From the NCBI GenBank assembly GCA_030148725.1, contig JASBSU010000009.1, forward strand, positions 124,001 through 188,000: a stretch of DNA of 64,000 bases, read 5' to 3'. This document shows positions 41,882-54,547 of the stretch, in pieces (position 1 is the stretch's first letter; every line of letters starts with the position of its first letter). This DNA is from Hyphomicrobium sp. Lineage in GTDB: Bacteria > Pseudomonadota > Alphaproteobacteria > Rhizobiales > Hyphomicrobiaceae. A model generated the notes under the pieces. The model was not told where the DNA came from, did not search any database, and worked only from the letters and a program-made list of their open reading frames with translations. The position numbers were made by a program, and so were the translations under genes.

Positions 41882-42391
41882 TCAGAGGCGATAGCGGATC
41901 TGATCCGACCAGAAGCGCTCCAGACGAACCAGCGCCTTGTTGAGATTGCGGAAGTCGTCCTCGGAAACCTCTCCGACGGTTTCCACGGAGCCGAGCTGGC
42001 GCTGATAGAGCTTCTGCACGACCTCGCAAGCTTCCTTGCCCTTTTCGGTCAGGCTGACGCGCACGCTGCGGCGGTCGGTCTCCGAACGCTTGTAGTGAAG
42101 GTAGCCCATGTCGACGAGCTTCTTCAGATTGTAGGACACATTCGAGCCGAGATAGTAGCCGCGCGTCTTGAGCTCGCCGGCCGTCAGCTCGCTTTCACCG
42201 ATGTTGTACAGCAACAGCGCCTGCACGCTATTGAGGTCCGCACCGCCAAGACGATCGAACTCGTCCTTGATCACGTCGAGCAGCAGCCGATGCAGCCGTT
42301 CGACGAGACGCAGAGCCTGCAAATATTCGGACCGGAAACTGTCGGTTTGAACTGGCGCACGATGGCGCGCCACATCGAGCGCAACACTCAT
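41882..42391 (-). CDS. ldtR: MarR-family regulator, LdtR-like
   Basis: A 169-residue winged-helix regulator. The DNA-binding part reads LNSVQALLLYNIGESELTAG, then RGYYLGSNVSYNLKKLVDMG and the wing SETDRRSVRVSLTEKGKE. The GYYLGSNVSYNLKKL recognition segment and the neighbouring L,D-transpeptidase match LdtR, known from Candidatus Liberibacter asiaticus to control ldtP and osmotic tolerance. A perfect inverted repeat at 42442-42464, 51 bases before the start, is its probable operator. A terminator separates it from the transpeptidase, so each has its own promoter. Confidence 0.83.
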   Translation of the reverse strand: MSVALDVARHRAPVQTDSFRSEYLQALRLVERLHRLLLDVIKDEFDRLGGADLNSVQALLLYNIGESELTAGELKTRGYYLGSNVSYNLKKLVDMGYLHYKRSETDRRSVRVSLTEKGKEACEVVQKLYQRQLGSVETVGEVSEDDFRNLNKALVRLERFWSDQIRYRL

Positions 42392-42441
42392 AACTGCCTC
42401 ATACTGTTTGACGCCATCCCGGTGCGTTTTTTATTTCCGGG

Positions 42442-42464
42442 TTATGCCAACAGGTAAGGCATAA
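42442..42464. promoter_or_regulatory. probable LdtR operator
   Basis: TTATGCC and GGCATAA form perfect seven-base arms around a nine-base centre, in an AT-rich stretch just upstream of the MarR-family gene. Size and position fit a MarR operator. Confidence 0.5.
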
Positions 42465-42565
42465 AACTAAAAGTCACCTAAATCCGTATAGTAAAAGAAT
42501 AGTGACGGGGGTTCGCTGGAACGCTTTGTTTATCGTGACTTAGCGCTTGTACTCATATTGCGCAC

Positions 42566-43675
42566 TCAAACGCGCGCTGCTTGCATCTCCGGTCGGGTGG
42601 GTAAAATGAGATCGTCTGCACCGAGCGGCGCGAAGTAGTCCTCGACCATCGCCGGCGTCACTTCCACGATTGTCGCCGGCCGCCATTTCGGCGCCCCGTC
42701 CTTGTCGATCAGGGCAGCGCGCACACCCTCATAGAAATCGTGGCCATCGAGGAAGCGACACGCGAGTCGGTAGTCGACCGTAAGCGTCTGACGCAGATCG
42801 AGCGCGCGCGCCTCGCGGATATGCCGATGCGTGACTTTCAGCGAGAGCGGAGAGCGCGATGTCAGATCGGCGACCACCGCCTGCGCCCATACGCGACCCG
42901 AACCCGTGATGCCATTGAGACGACCGATGATCTCCTCGACACTTCCTGCCGAGAAGCAGTTCTCGATGACCGCAGCATATCGGTCGAGCTCACCCGGTCC
43001 CGGATCGACATGGCGATCGTCGAGAACCGTATCGACCGGCCAGGTATCGATCAGCGCGGCCTTGATCTCCTCGAAGCGCGCCGCCGGAATGCAATGCGTC
43101 AACAGGCCGAGCGCATAAGCGTCCGCACGACCAATCGACCGCCCCGTGAGACCGAGGTACATGCCAATCGAATGCGGCAGGCGTGAAAGCGACCACGCAA
43201 CGCCGACGTCGGGAAACAGTCCGATAGCGGTCTCAGGCATCGCGAACTTGTAGCGTTCTCCACCGACACGGTGCGTGCCGAAAAGGCTTATGCCGACGCC
43301 CGAGCCCATCACCGCGCCGTCGATCAGCGAGATGGTCGGCTTCGAGAAGCACTCGTGCAGCCAGTTGAGCGCGTATTCGTCCTTGAGAGCTTTACGGGCT
43401 CGCGGACGGTCCTCGCGCCCCCAACCCACGATCTCCCGCACGTCGCCGCCCGCCGAGAACGCCTTCTCGCTCGCCGACTGTATGACCACGCAGTAGATTT
43501 GCGGATCGCGCGCAAAGCTGGGATACGCCGCCGCCAGCTTGGCGCGCATCGCTGTTGTCAGCGCATTGAGTGCCCGTGGCCGATTGAGCGTGATGATCGC
43601 GCAAGAACCCTTCGGCTCGATCACAAGCTCGTCGACCGGTCGCTCCGCCGAGCCATCCGCTTGCATCTGCGCCAT
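42566..43675 (-). CDS. 3-hydroxyisobutyryl-CoA hydrolase (crotonase family)
   Basis: A 369-residue crotonase-fold protein of the hydrolase subgroup, acting in valine breakdown. Core motifs are ITLNRPRALNALTTAMRAKL, the oxyanion-hole SEKAFSAGGDVREIVGWG, and MGSGVGISLFGTHRVGGERY followed by FAMPETAIGLFPDVG, where hydrolase-specific Glu and Asp lie. It has the C-terminal extension (to ATIVEVTPAMVEDYFAPL) that separates hydrolases from ordinary enoyl-CoA hydratases. ATG 43675 gives the usual N-terminus; an upstream GTG at 43759 is less likely. Confidence 0.87.
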   Translation of the reverse strand: MAQMQADGSAERPVDELVIEPKGSCAIITLNRPRALNALTTAMRAKLAAAYPSFARDPQIYCVVIQSASEKAFSAGGDVREIVGWGREDRPRARKALKDEYALNWLHECFSKPTISLIDGAVMGSGVGISLFGTHRVGGERYKFAMPETAIGLFPDVGVAWSLSRLPHSIGMYLGLTGRSIGRADAYALGLLTHCIPAARFEEIKAALIDTWPVDTVLDDRHVDPGPGELDRYAAVIENCFSAGSVEEIIGRLNGITGSGRVWAQAVVADLTSRSPLSLKVTHRHIREARALDLRQTLTVDYRLACRFLDGHDFYEGVRAALIDKDGAPKWRPATIVEVTPAMVEDYFAPLGADDLILPTRPEMQAARV

Positions 43676-43853
43676 GTTCGTCACGTGTTGCACAACTTTC
43701 TGCTCCGGCCGCCGGTTGTGGCAGCGCTCATCATCAATCGGACTGAATCCCCTATACACTGAGGCCGATTAGGAAGAAACTTGCACGGTTGATTCGCCAA
43801 TCCTGGCCGAAAGATACCCGTGCCCACACCCGCAAAAGGTGGAGACGCGAACG

Positions 43854-44945
43854 ATGCTGCGATTCGGAGTTGGCTTGGCGATTGCGCTCACGGCGCTCAA
43901 CTGCACGGCAGCCGTCGCAAAGCAGAGCGCCAAGCCTGCCGACAAAGCGCAACCTGAAGCTGCGCCACCAGCACCCGACCGCAAAAACCCAGAAGCGGCA
44001 ACCAAGACCCCGCCGCCTCCGCCAGACGTCTGGGCCCCTGCCGAGATCGCCGCGGCCAAAGCGCAATGCGCCGCTGCCCTGAAGGGCCTCAACGTTCTCG
44101 TCAGCTACGAGGAGCCCATAAAGGATGGCGAGTGTGGCACGCCCGCGCCGATCCGCCTCGTGAAGCTAGACAACGTCACATTCCAGCCGGCAGCGCTTAT
44201 CAACTGCGGCATGCTCGCCCCGCTGCACACTTGGATCACGCGCGACCTGCAGCCGCTCGCCCGCCGCAAGCTCAGCGCCAAAATCACCACAATCGAAGTC
44301 ATGAGCGACTACTCCTGCCGCACCGCGTTTGGTCGCGTCGGCAAAAAGCTCAGCCAGCACGCCTATGTGGATGCGCTGGATATCCGTGGCTTCGTCACCG
44401 ACAAAAACCAGCAGGTCATGGTCCTAGAGAGTTGGGGCGCCACCGACCGAGACATCGCCGCGGCCAAGCTGCGCGAGGAAAGAATAGTCCAAGCCGCGCA
44501 AGCGGCCGCTGCCGCGCATGCTCCCACCGAGGCAACCCGCGCCGAGGCCCCCCCCGCTGGCAAGCAGGCTGCTGCGAATGGAAAGGCACGCACCAAACAC
44601 GCTCAGGCCGACGTAGACGTCGTCACGGCCATTCTCCCTGGCGCCAGCAAACGCCAACAGGTCGCCGCCCGCTTAGGCGGCCCTCCTGACAAGATTCCGG
44701 CAGCCGATAAGCCTAAGCTGAAGCCCACCGTAATGGGCGACCAGAAAATCCCCCAGCTGAGCCGCGCCGCACTTGCCGCCCTCGCCAAGCCGACCGACAC
44801 CCCCAGCGCGCTTTTCCTGCGTGAGGCCCACGCCTCCGCATGCCGCATCTTCGGCACCACGCTTGGCCCAGAGGCCAACGAGATGCATCGCAACCACTTC
44901 CACGTCGACATGGCCGAGCGCAAAATCAAGAAGATCTGCGACTGA
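43854..44945 (+). CDS. extensin-like family exported protein with long insertion
   Basis: A 363-residue protein with a signal peptide (about 1-23), a Pro/Ala/Lys-rich linker (24-65) and the extensin-like C-terminal domain, which binds or acts on the cell wall. The domain is recognised from LINCGMLAPLHTWITRDLQP, SQHAYVDALDIRGFVTDKNQ and the final FGTTLGPEANEMHRNHFHVD, with conserved cysteines. Between the third and last blocks a roughly 110-residue Ala/Lys/Pro-rich insertion (about 205-325) interrupts the domain. GGAG lies nine bases before ATG 43854. It is upstream of hemB, 83 bases apart. Function is unknown in bacteria. Confidence 0.82.
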   Translation: MLRFGVGLAIALTALNCTAAVAKQSAKPADKAQPEAAPPAPDRKNPEAATKTPPPPPDVWAPAEIAAAKAQCAAALKGLNVLVSYEEPIKDGECGTPAPIRLVKLDNVTFQPAALINCGMLAPLHTWITRDLQPLARRKLSAKITTIEVMSDYSCRTAFGRVGKKLSQHAYVDALDIRGFVTDKNQQVMVLESWGATDRDIAAAKLREERIVQAAQAAAAAHAPTEATRAEAPPAGKQAAANGKARTKHAQADVDVVTAILPGASKRQQVAARLGGPPDKIPAADKPKLKPTVMGDQKIPQLSRAALAALAKPTDTPSALFLREAHASACRIFGTTLGPEANEMHRNHFHVDMAERKIKKICD

Positions 44946-44998
44946 GGACTGGCCGTCTGATAGCCGTCCTCCTTGCAAAATGCGCTCTGTTGCGGTGA

Positions 44999-46111
<1,113 letters not shown>

Positions 46112-46117
46112 ACTGCA

Positions 46118-46148
46118 AACGCTTCGGACCGCGAAAGTCCGAAGCGTT
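46118..46148. terminator. strong hairpin between hemB and lanM
   Basis: Perfect 12-bp arms, AACGCTTCGGAC and GTCCGAAGCGTT, enclose a seven-base loop just after hemB and 22 bases after the convergent lanM stop. No T-run is present, but position and strength suggest a shared terminator. Confidence 0.65.
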
Positions 46149-46170
46149 CATCGTCGTTCATGGCGTCGGC

Positions 46171-46581
46171 TTAGACCAGCTTCAGGAAGTCCTGGCCCTT
46201 CTTGGACTGCAGCTCCGCTTTGTCGAGCGTGCCGTCGTTATCCGGATCGGCGGCCTTGAAGTCCTTTTCGACGATGGCCGTGTACTCGTTGAGATCGAGC
46301 GTACCGTCGTTGTCGGGATCCGCCTTCTTGATCTGCGACTTGCTGAGCTTGCCCTTCAGCTCCTTCGCATCGAGGGTGCCGTCGTTGTCCTTGTCGAGGC
46401 GCTTGAATTCCGTGGCCGCAGCCGCCTTGGCTTCCTTGATGTCAACGGTGCCGTCATTATCCGGATCGAGCGTCTTCATCAGCGCGTCATCGACCTTGAT
46501 CTTTGCGGCCGCCGGCGGCGCGAAAGCCAATGAGCCGGCGCCGAGCAGCAGGCCGAGCGAAAGCACAAACTTTGCAAGCAT
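46171..46581 (-). CDS. lanM: lanmodulin (periplasmic lanthanide-binding EF-hand protein)
   Basis: A 136-residue exported protein with a signal peptide (about 1-26) and four EF-hand loops: DPDNDGTVDIKE (39-50), DKDNDGTLDAKE (63-74), DPDNDGTLDLNE (88-99) and DPDNDGTLDKAE (112-123). Three have proline at loop position 2 and all have Asp at position 9. The spacers between loops are only 12, 13 and 12 residues instead of the usual 20-plus of calmodulin-like proteins. These are the hallmarks of lanmodulin, which binds rare-earth ions with picomolar affinity in methylotrophs. Loop 2 has Lys in place of Pro, and loop 4 begins with Asp where the M. extorquens protein, as I recall it, has Asn. GGAG lies nine bases before ATG 46581. 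Confidence 0.93.
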   Translation of the reverse strand: MLAKFVLSLGLLLGAGSLAFAPPAAAKIKVDDALMKTLDPDNDGTVDIKEAKAAAATEFKRLDKDNDGTLDAKELKGKLSKSQIKKADPDNDGTLDLNEYTAIVEKDFKAADPDNDGTLDKAELQSKKGQDFLKLV

Positions 46582-46760
46582 AGGCAATTCTCCGTTCCGT
46601 TTTTTCCTTGAGCATGCCCAGGGAGATACGCCGCGCATGGCGCAGCATCCACAGCAACAGCGAGTGGCGGTAAGCGCGCCATGACGCCCACCCCCGCGAA
46701 ACGGAGAAAACTTGAGCAAAAGAGGATGCAGCGGACGGAGTTGGCGTCCCGGTCAGGACG

Positions 46761-47282
46761 TTAGCGGCGGACCCTGCGGCGAGGCGCGAACGGATCTTCT
46801 TCCTGCACCGGAGCCTCACCCGTGGCCGCAGCAGCGCCAGGGTCCTCGCCCGAAGGGGCACGCTGAGCGATGCCGCCCTTCGGCTTTTGGCAGTCCGTCA
46901 GCCAGACGTCGAAAACCGGATGCTCGACGGCATTGAGACCGGGACTCTCGGCAAACATCCACCCGGTGAAGATGCGCTTCTCCTGTCCGTCGAGTTGTAC
47001 CTCATCCACTTCCACGAACGAACTCGTCTTCGGCTGCTCCTCGGGCGGACGCGAATAGCAGACGCGCGGCGTCACCTTCAGCGCCCCAAACTGCACGGTG
47101 TTGTTGAGAGGAACCTCGAACTTCGAGGTGCGCGCCGTCACCTTGTCGAGCGCCGAGAACACCGCAACGCCGTTCTCGATGCGATCGGCATACGCCTCAG
47201 CCGCAAAGCACACCGCGACGCCGCTCGCGATCGCCATGATTCGGCAGCTTCGCCCAAACGCGCTCACAACGCTCTCGATCAT
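46761..47282 (-). CDS. DUF2155 exported protein
   Basis: A 173-residue protein with a signal peptide (about 1-32, IMAIASGVAVCFAAEAYA) and a DUF2155 domain: SALDKVTARTSKFEVPLNNT, VTPRVCYSRPPEEQPKTSSF and IFTGWMFAESPGLNAVEHPV followed by YDVW-like FDVWLTDC. The two cysteines probably form a disulfide. The family is widespread in alphaproteobacteria, often next to the NDUFA12-like gene as here (103 bases upstream, same strand). Its function is unknown. A Glu/Pro/Arg-rich tail ends the protein. Confidence 0.87.
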   Translation of the reverse strand: MIESVVSAFGRSCRIMAIASGVAVCFAAEAYADRIENGVAVFSALDKVTARTSKFEVPLNNTVQFGALKVTPRVCYSRPPEEQPKTSSFVEVDEVQLDGQEKRIFTGWMFAESPGLNAVEHPVFDVWLTDCQKPKGGIAQRAPSGEDPGAAAATGEAPVQEEDPFAPRRRVRR

Positions 47283-47385
47283 TCTGTCGGCCTACCTCGC
47301 GGCCCGGCGACACCGGGCCGAGCCACTCCCTGAGCCTCGACTTGGGCCGAAATTGGGAGCCTTCCGAGCGCGAAAGTCCGCCCGA

Positions 47386-47787
47386 TCACGCCTCAGGACG
47401 CCAGGGCTTATAGTCGGCGGTGCCCTTCGGCCGCACGCCACGTCCGAGAATCGACCCCGGAGGGCGGTACGCGGTAGGCGTGCCGGTCTGATTCATGAGA
47501 TGCGGACGCTGCCAGGGCCGCGAGGCATAGTTCTCCTCGGTCGGCGGCGTATCGACGGTATAGTGCAGCCAGCCATACCAGCCCGCCGGCACCTTCGAAG
47601 CCTCCGCAAAATCGGTGTACGTGACCCAGCGGCGCGGACGCCCCAGCGGCCCGACACCCTTCTTCTGCTCATAGTACCTGTTGCCGAACTCGTCCTTGCC
47701 GACGAGGCGCCCCTGACGCCAGATCGTCACCCGAGTGCCCCAGGTGTTGCCGCCCCACCAGCAGAAAAGCTCGCTGAAAAGTCCCAT
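47386..47787 (-). CDS. NDUFA12-like complex I accessory subunit
   Basis: A 133-residue protein of the NDUFA12/B17.2 family, a supernumerary subunit of respiratory complex I found in alphaproteobacteria and mitochondria. Recognisable blocks are RVTIWRQGRLVGKDEFGNRY, RPRRWVTYTDFAEASKVPAG and WYGWLHYTVDTPPTEE, with the C-terminal RPWQRPHLMNQTGTPTAYRP. It lacks the nuo cluster nearby, which is normal. It is read toward the DUF2155 gene and divergent from nrdJ. Confidence 0.92.
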   Translation of the reverse strand: MGLFSELFCWWGGNTWGTRVTIWRQGRLVGKDEFGNRYYEQKKGVGPLGRPRRWVTYTDFAEASKVPAGWYGWLHYTVDTPPTEENYASRPWQRPHLMNQTGTPTAYRPPGSILGRGVRPKGTADYKPWRPEA

Positions 47788-48296
47788 CGTCCTGCCCGCC
47801 GTTTTCGCTGCCGCAACATCGCCGATCTGGCGCTGCGGGGCAATTGCTTCACCTCTACCGGAAAGCGCGGCAGATGCGCCACACCCACCCCCGAGGAATC
47901 GCCATACGCTGACCGAACTCGGTACCGCGGGGGCTTGATTTCGCAGAACCCCGCGGAGGCCCGCCAAATCCGGCGTTTCAGGCTGAAGCCGTACCGATCC
48001 CCTCACAGGAAATCCACGGCCTTACCGACAGTTATCCAACCGATATCTACATCTAGTATGCGTGCGACCGGCAACATACAAACCCTTTGGCGTCTCGTCT
48101 CGAATCGGACAACTTGAGTCCAACGCGGCGAGAAAACGGCAGACACCCTGCCGGTGTCTCGTTGCCCTCAGTACGGGTCCGTAGACCCAATCCAGACAAC
48201 GCGTAGGTGGCAGGCGAAGGCGCTCGAAGCGCTTCCGCCGACGGCGAAGTTGCGCCTGCCGCCCGCGCAGCAGAGATGCCAAACGGGGGACGACTT
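47788..48296. other. 509-base divergent intergenic region (NDUFA12-like / nrdJ)
   Basis: This region must hold the promoters of both flanking genes. It contains a hairpin, AGACACC-CTGCC-GGTGTCT (48141-48159). I looked for paired NrdR boxes and a cobalamin riboswitch ahead of the B12-dependent reductase and found neither. No convincing gene is present. Confidence 0.5.
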
Positions 48297-52058
<3,762 letters not shown>

Positions 52059-52069
52059 GAGAGGACAAC

Positions 52070-52300
52070 ATGACCAAGCTCGCTGACCTTGTACCGTTGT
52101 TCGAGATGACCGCTGCCGAGCTTCGGCAGCGCCACTTCGACGAGTTGCTGGCTTCGCGCATCAACCCCTTCTCGGTGCGCGAGGCTTCCCCCGAGGACGC
52201 GGAGCGTGCTGACGACCGCGCGCGCCGCTATGACCGCGCGGCACGCCGTCATCAGCTCTGGATCACCCGGATGCTGCAATCGCGCTCTACGGGCGCGTAA
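52070..52300 (+). CDS. small hypothetical protein downstream of nrdJ
   Basis: A 76-residue, highly charged, helix-prone soluble protein (EMTAAELRQRHFDELLASRI, DAERADDRARRYDRAARRHQ). GAGAGGAC precedes the ATG, and the gene begins 11 bases after nrdJ with no terminator, so it is co-transcribed and possibly translationally coupled. No family recognised. Its placement suggests an accessory role to the reductase, but this is only context. Confidence 0.62.
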   Translation: MTKLADLVPLFEMTAAELRQRHFDELLASRINPFSVREASPEDAERADDRARRYDRAARRHQLWITRMLQSRSTGA

Positions 52301-52431
52301 GGCGCACACAATGAGGAAGTCGGCGGACACGCGCCGGCTTCCCGCGAACGCCCGGCGTCGTCTGCGAGCGCACGCGATGAGCTGGGGATGCCTGGGGGAT
52401 AACCGGTGCACAATATTCAGAATCGCACCAC

Positions 52432-52446
52432 CATCCCTCGGGGATG
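52432..52446. other. short inverted repeat
   Basis: CATCCC-TCG-GGGATG lies 18 bases before the next gene start. It could be an operator or small leader hairpin. Confidence 0.2.
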
Positions 52447-52464
52447 TTTCGCGCGGGGACCGCG

Positions 52465-53076
52465 ATGACGGACAATTCGATCGAGCGGCTCAATGCGCCG
52501 GCCAGCGTCTATCTGCTGGCCGAGCATCTCGATGCCGCCCTCGCCGCCGGCGAGGATTTGACCGGCGTACTCTTCATCTGGCCGGGAGCACCGCCGCGCG
52601 AGCCGGAAGCCATCGCCGAACTGCGTGCGGGACAGCGCGCCGCGATCGAGCGCATTCGCACCTTCGAACTTGCATTGATTTCGCGCGTCCTGAAGGGCCG
52701 CGATTGGGCAACCGAGGTCGCTGAGTCGGAGGAGCGTTTCGCCATGATGGCGCGGCTCTACCTCGCCGGCACCGCCGTATTGCTCGACGCTGTCGAAGAG
52801 TGTGCCGACATCAGCGCCGCCGACTTCGACTCCGGCAGCGGCCTGTTGGCTTATGTCCGCAGCCGCGGACTAATCGCTGCCGACGCGCCGGCATTGGTCG
52901 ACAGCGCGCCGCTGATCGCCGGCGAGAACTTCCTCGTCGCGCGTCGCATCCCGCTCGGCCCGCTGATGGACCTCGCGGCGACCTTCCTCGACACGCTGGA
53001 AGCGGAATACGACCTGTTCTTCAAATACGAAGACGGCGGTTCGGCTTTTGGCCTCCCCGCCGCCCTGTTGCGTTAA
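52465..53076 (+). CDS. hypothetical soluble protein, helical
   Basis: A 203-residue acidic protein without signal or membrane segments. It is predicted mostly helical (PASVYLLAEHLDAALAAGED, AIAELRAGQRAAIERIRTFE, FAMMARLYLAGTAVLLDAVE), with Cys in EECADISAADF the only cysteine. I do not recognise a family. ATG 52465 has GGGGAC upstream; ATG 52444 is in frame. It is convergent with the RlpA-like gene, 15 bases between stops. Confidence 0.6.
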   Translation: MTDNSIERLNAPASVYLLAEHLDAALAAGEDLTGVLFIWPGAPPREPEAIAELRAGQRAAIERIRTFELALISRVLKGRDWATEVAESEERFAMMARLYLAGTAVLLDAVEECADISAADFDSGSGLLAYVRSRGLIAADAPALVDSAPLIAGENFLVARRIPLGPLMDLAATFLDTLEAEYDLFFKYEDGGSAFGLPAALLR

Positions 53077-53091
53077 GCGCTCAGCCGGACG

Positions 53092-54381
53092 TTAGAGCGG
53101 ACGGAAGTTGTCCTGCATCGTCTGGCCAGCGCTGCGACCGCCGTCGCTGTGGCCGTACGAGGAATACCCCTCGGACTGATACGCGACCTTCGGCCGGTAT
53201 TCACGGTCCTCGCGGTATCCGCGGCTGCGGCCCTCATAGCTCGCGACCTCACGATCGCGGCGCGACTTGCGGGACTTGCTGCTGGCGGTCTTCGTCGCCT
53301 TCCCAGCTTTCTCTGACTTCTCAGCCTTTTCGTTGGCCTGCTTCTTGGAAGGCTTGGCGCTGTCGTCGTAAGCCGCGGCGGCAAGCTTTGCCTTCGCAGC
53401 TTCCTTCTTGGCGACTTTCGCCTTCTTCGCCGGCGAGGTGATGCTCGACGTCTCGGTTTCAGCTGAAAGCTTCACGGCCCCGTCGATGACGCGATCCTCA
53501 TCCCAGTGCGTCTGGTTCGCGGCGGCACTGCGCAGCGAGCGAGACTGCTGACCAGGTACGCGGTCGACATGGCTCTGCGTTGAGAAGCCGCCGAACGCGA
53601 CGGGAGCCGTAGCTGCCGGAGCGTAGGCGATCGTCATCACGCGACCCATAGCCTGCGGGGCTTCCGCAACCAGCATGTTGCCGGCACCGACGCTTTGGCC
53701 CTTGAACGCATTCGCAGTCGTAACCGGTGCGAACGGCGATCCGGTCGTCGCCTTGAACGCCAGCACGACGGCCATGCCCTGCTGTGCATCGGCGATGGTC
53801 GTGTACTGGCCAATGTCTCCGGGAACGGGATCGTACTCGCGGTTCTTTTTGTAGCGAGCTTCCTCCGGTTCAGGCGCCTTGATCACCTTCACCTTGAGAT
53901 TTGCAACGCCGTCGCCCTCAAAGCCGAGCTTCTCAGCTGCCGCACGCGACAGATCGAGCGTGCGATTACCCCAGTAGGGGCCGGCATTGTTCACACGCAC
54001 CACGAGTGCGCGCTTGTTCTTCGGGCTCCAGACCAGCAGCTGCGTGCCGTCCGGATAGACCGGGCTCGCAGTGTTGTCGGGGCGGTCCGGATGGAAGCGC
54101 TCGCCCGACGACGTGAGACCGCACGGATTATAACGATCTTTACTGCAGTCGTCGTAATGAGAGGCGGTAACGCTCTGCTCGACGCCAACCAGCGCCTGAG
54201 TTTCTTCGATCGTTTTAACGCGATGGCATTTGCCAACGAAACAATAGGTCTTGCCCGGCGTCTTCGCCTCGACTGGCGTCGACGTGGTCGCGGGAATGGC
54301 GATCGCGCCGATCGCGGAGGCGACCGTAGCGACTAACGCCAGGCGAACGCGCTTCGCCCAGGTGGATGCTGTCCACGCCAT
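53092..54381 (-). CDS. RlpA-like double-psi beta-barrel exported protein
   Basis: A 429-residue protein with a signal segment (about 13-37), a double-psi beta-barrel domain (about 70-165) and a long Lys/Ser/Ala-rich tail (about 280-429). The barrel is recognised from VTASHYDDCSKDRYNPCGLT, SSGERFHPDRPDN and NRTLDLSRAAAEKLGF. RlpA proteins cleave naked glycan strands at the septum; the usual DRGP motif is NNAGP here, so the catalytic Asp appears replaced and activity may be lost. GGGAG lies nine bases before ATG 54381. A perfect EcfG-type promoter sits upstream. Confidence 0.75.
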   Translation of the reverse strand: MAWTASTWAKRVRLALVATVASAIGAIAIPATTSTPVEAKTPGKTYCFVGKCHRVKTIEETQALVGVEQSVTASHYDDCSKDRYNPCGLTSSGERFHPDRPDNTASPVYPDGTQLLVWSPKNKRALVVRVNNAGPYWGNRTLDLSRAAAEKLGFEGDGVANLKVKVIKAPEPEEARYKKNREYDPVPGDIGQYTTIADAQQGMAVVLAFKATTGSPFAPVTTANAFKGQSVGAGNMLVAEAPQAMGRVMTIAYAPAATAPVAFGGFSTQSHVDRVPGQQSRSLRSAAANQTHWDEDRVIDGAVKLSAETETSSITSPAKKAKVAKKEAAKAKLAAAAYDDSAKPSKKQANEKAEKSEKAGKATKTASSKSRKSRRDREVASYEGRSRGYREDREYRPKVAYQSEGYSSYGHSDGGRSAGQTMQDNFRPL

Positions 54382-54418
54382 TACAGAACTCCCGTGTTGT
54401 TTCTTTTTGCGCCGCGAG

Positions 54419-54444
54419 AACGAAGGTGCTGGAAACTCGGTTCC
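54419..54444 (-). promoter_or_regulatory. EcfG-type promoter of the RlpA-like gene
   Basis: On the minus strand GGAAC (54444-54440), a 17-base spacer and CGTT (54422-54419) match the alphaproteobacterial EcfG consensus exactly. Predicted start is near 54412, about 30 bases ahead of the ATG at 54381. Confidence 0.6.
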
Positions 54445-54547
54445 GCATCCCTCTCCCCCCGGAGCGGCCTGCATGAAACAGCAGGAAGAGGAGATAACGC
54501 GGCAAATCACTGCGCAATGACGCCGCTGCGACGCATGGCCGCGAATC

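Noticed and set aside
47788-48296. Cobalamin riboswitch or NrdR box pair before nrdJ
   Set aside because: Looked for because the enzyme is B12-dependent and NrdR is present, but no conserved core or paired palindromes could be recognised.
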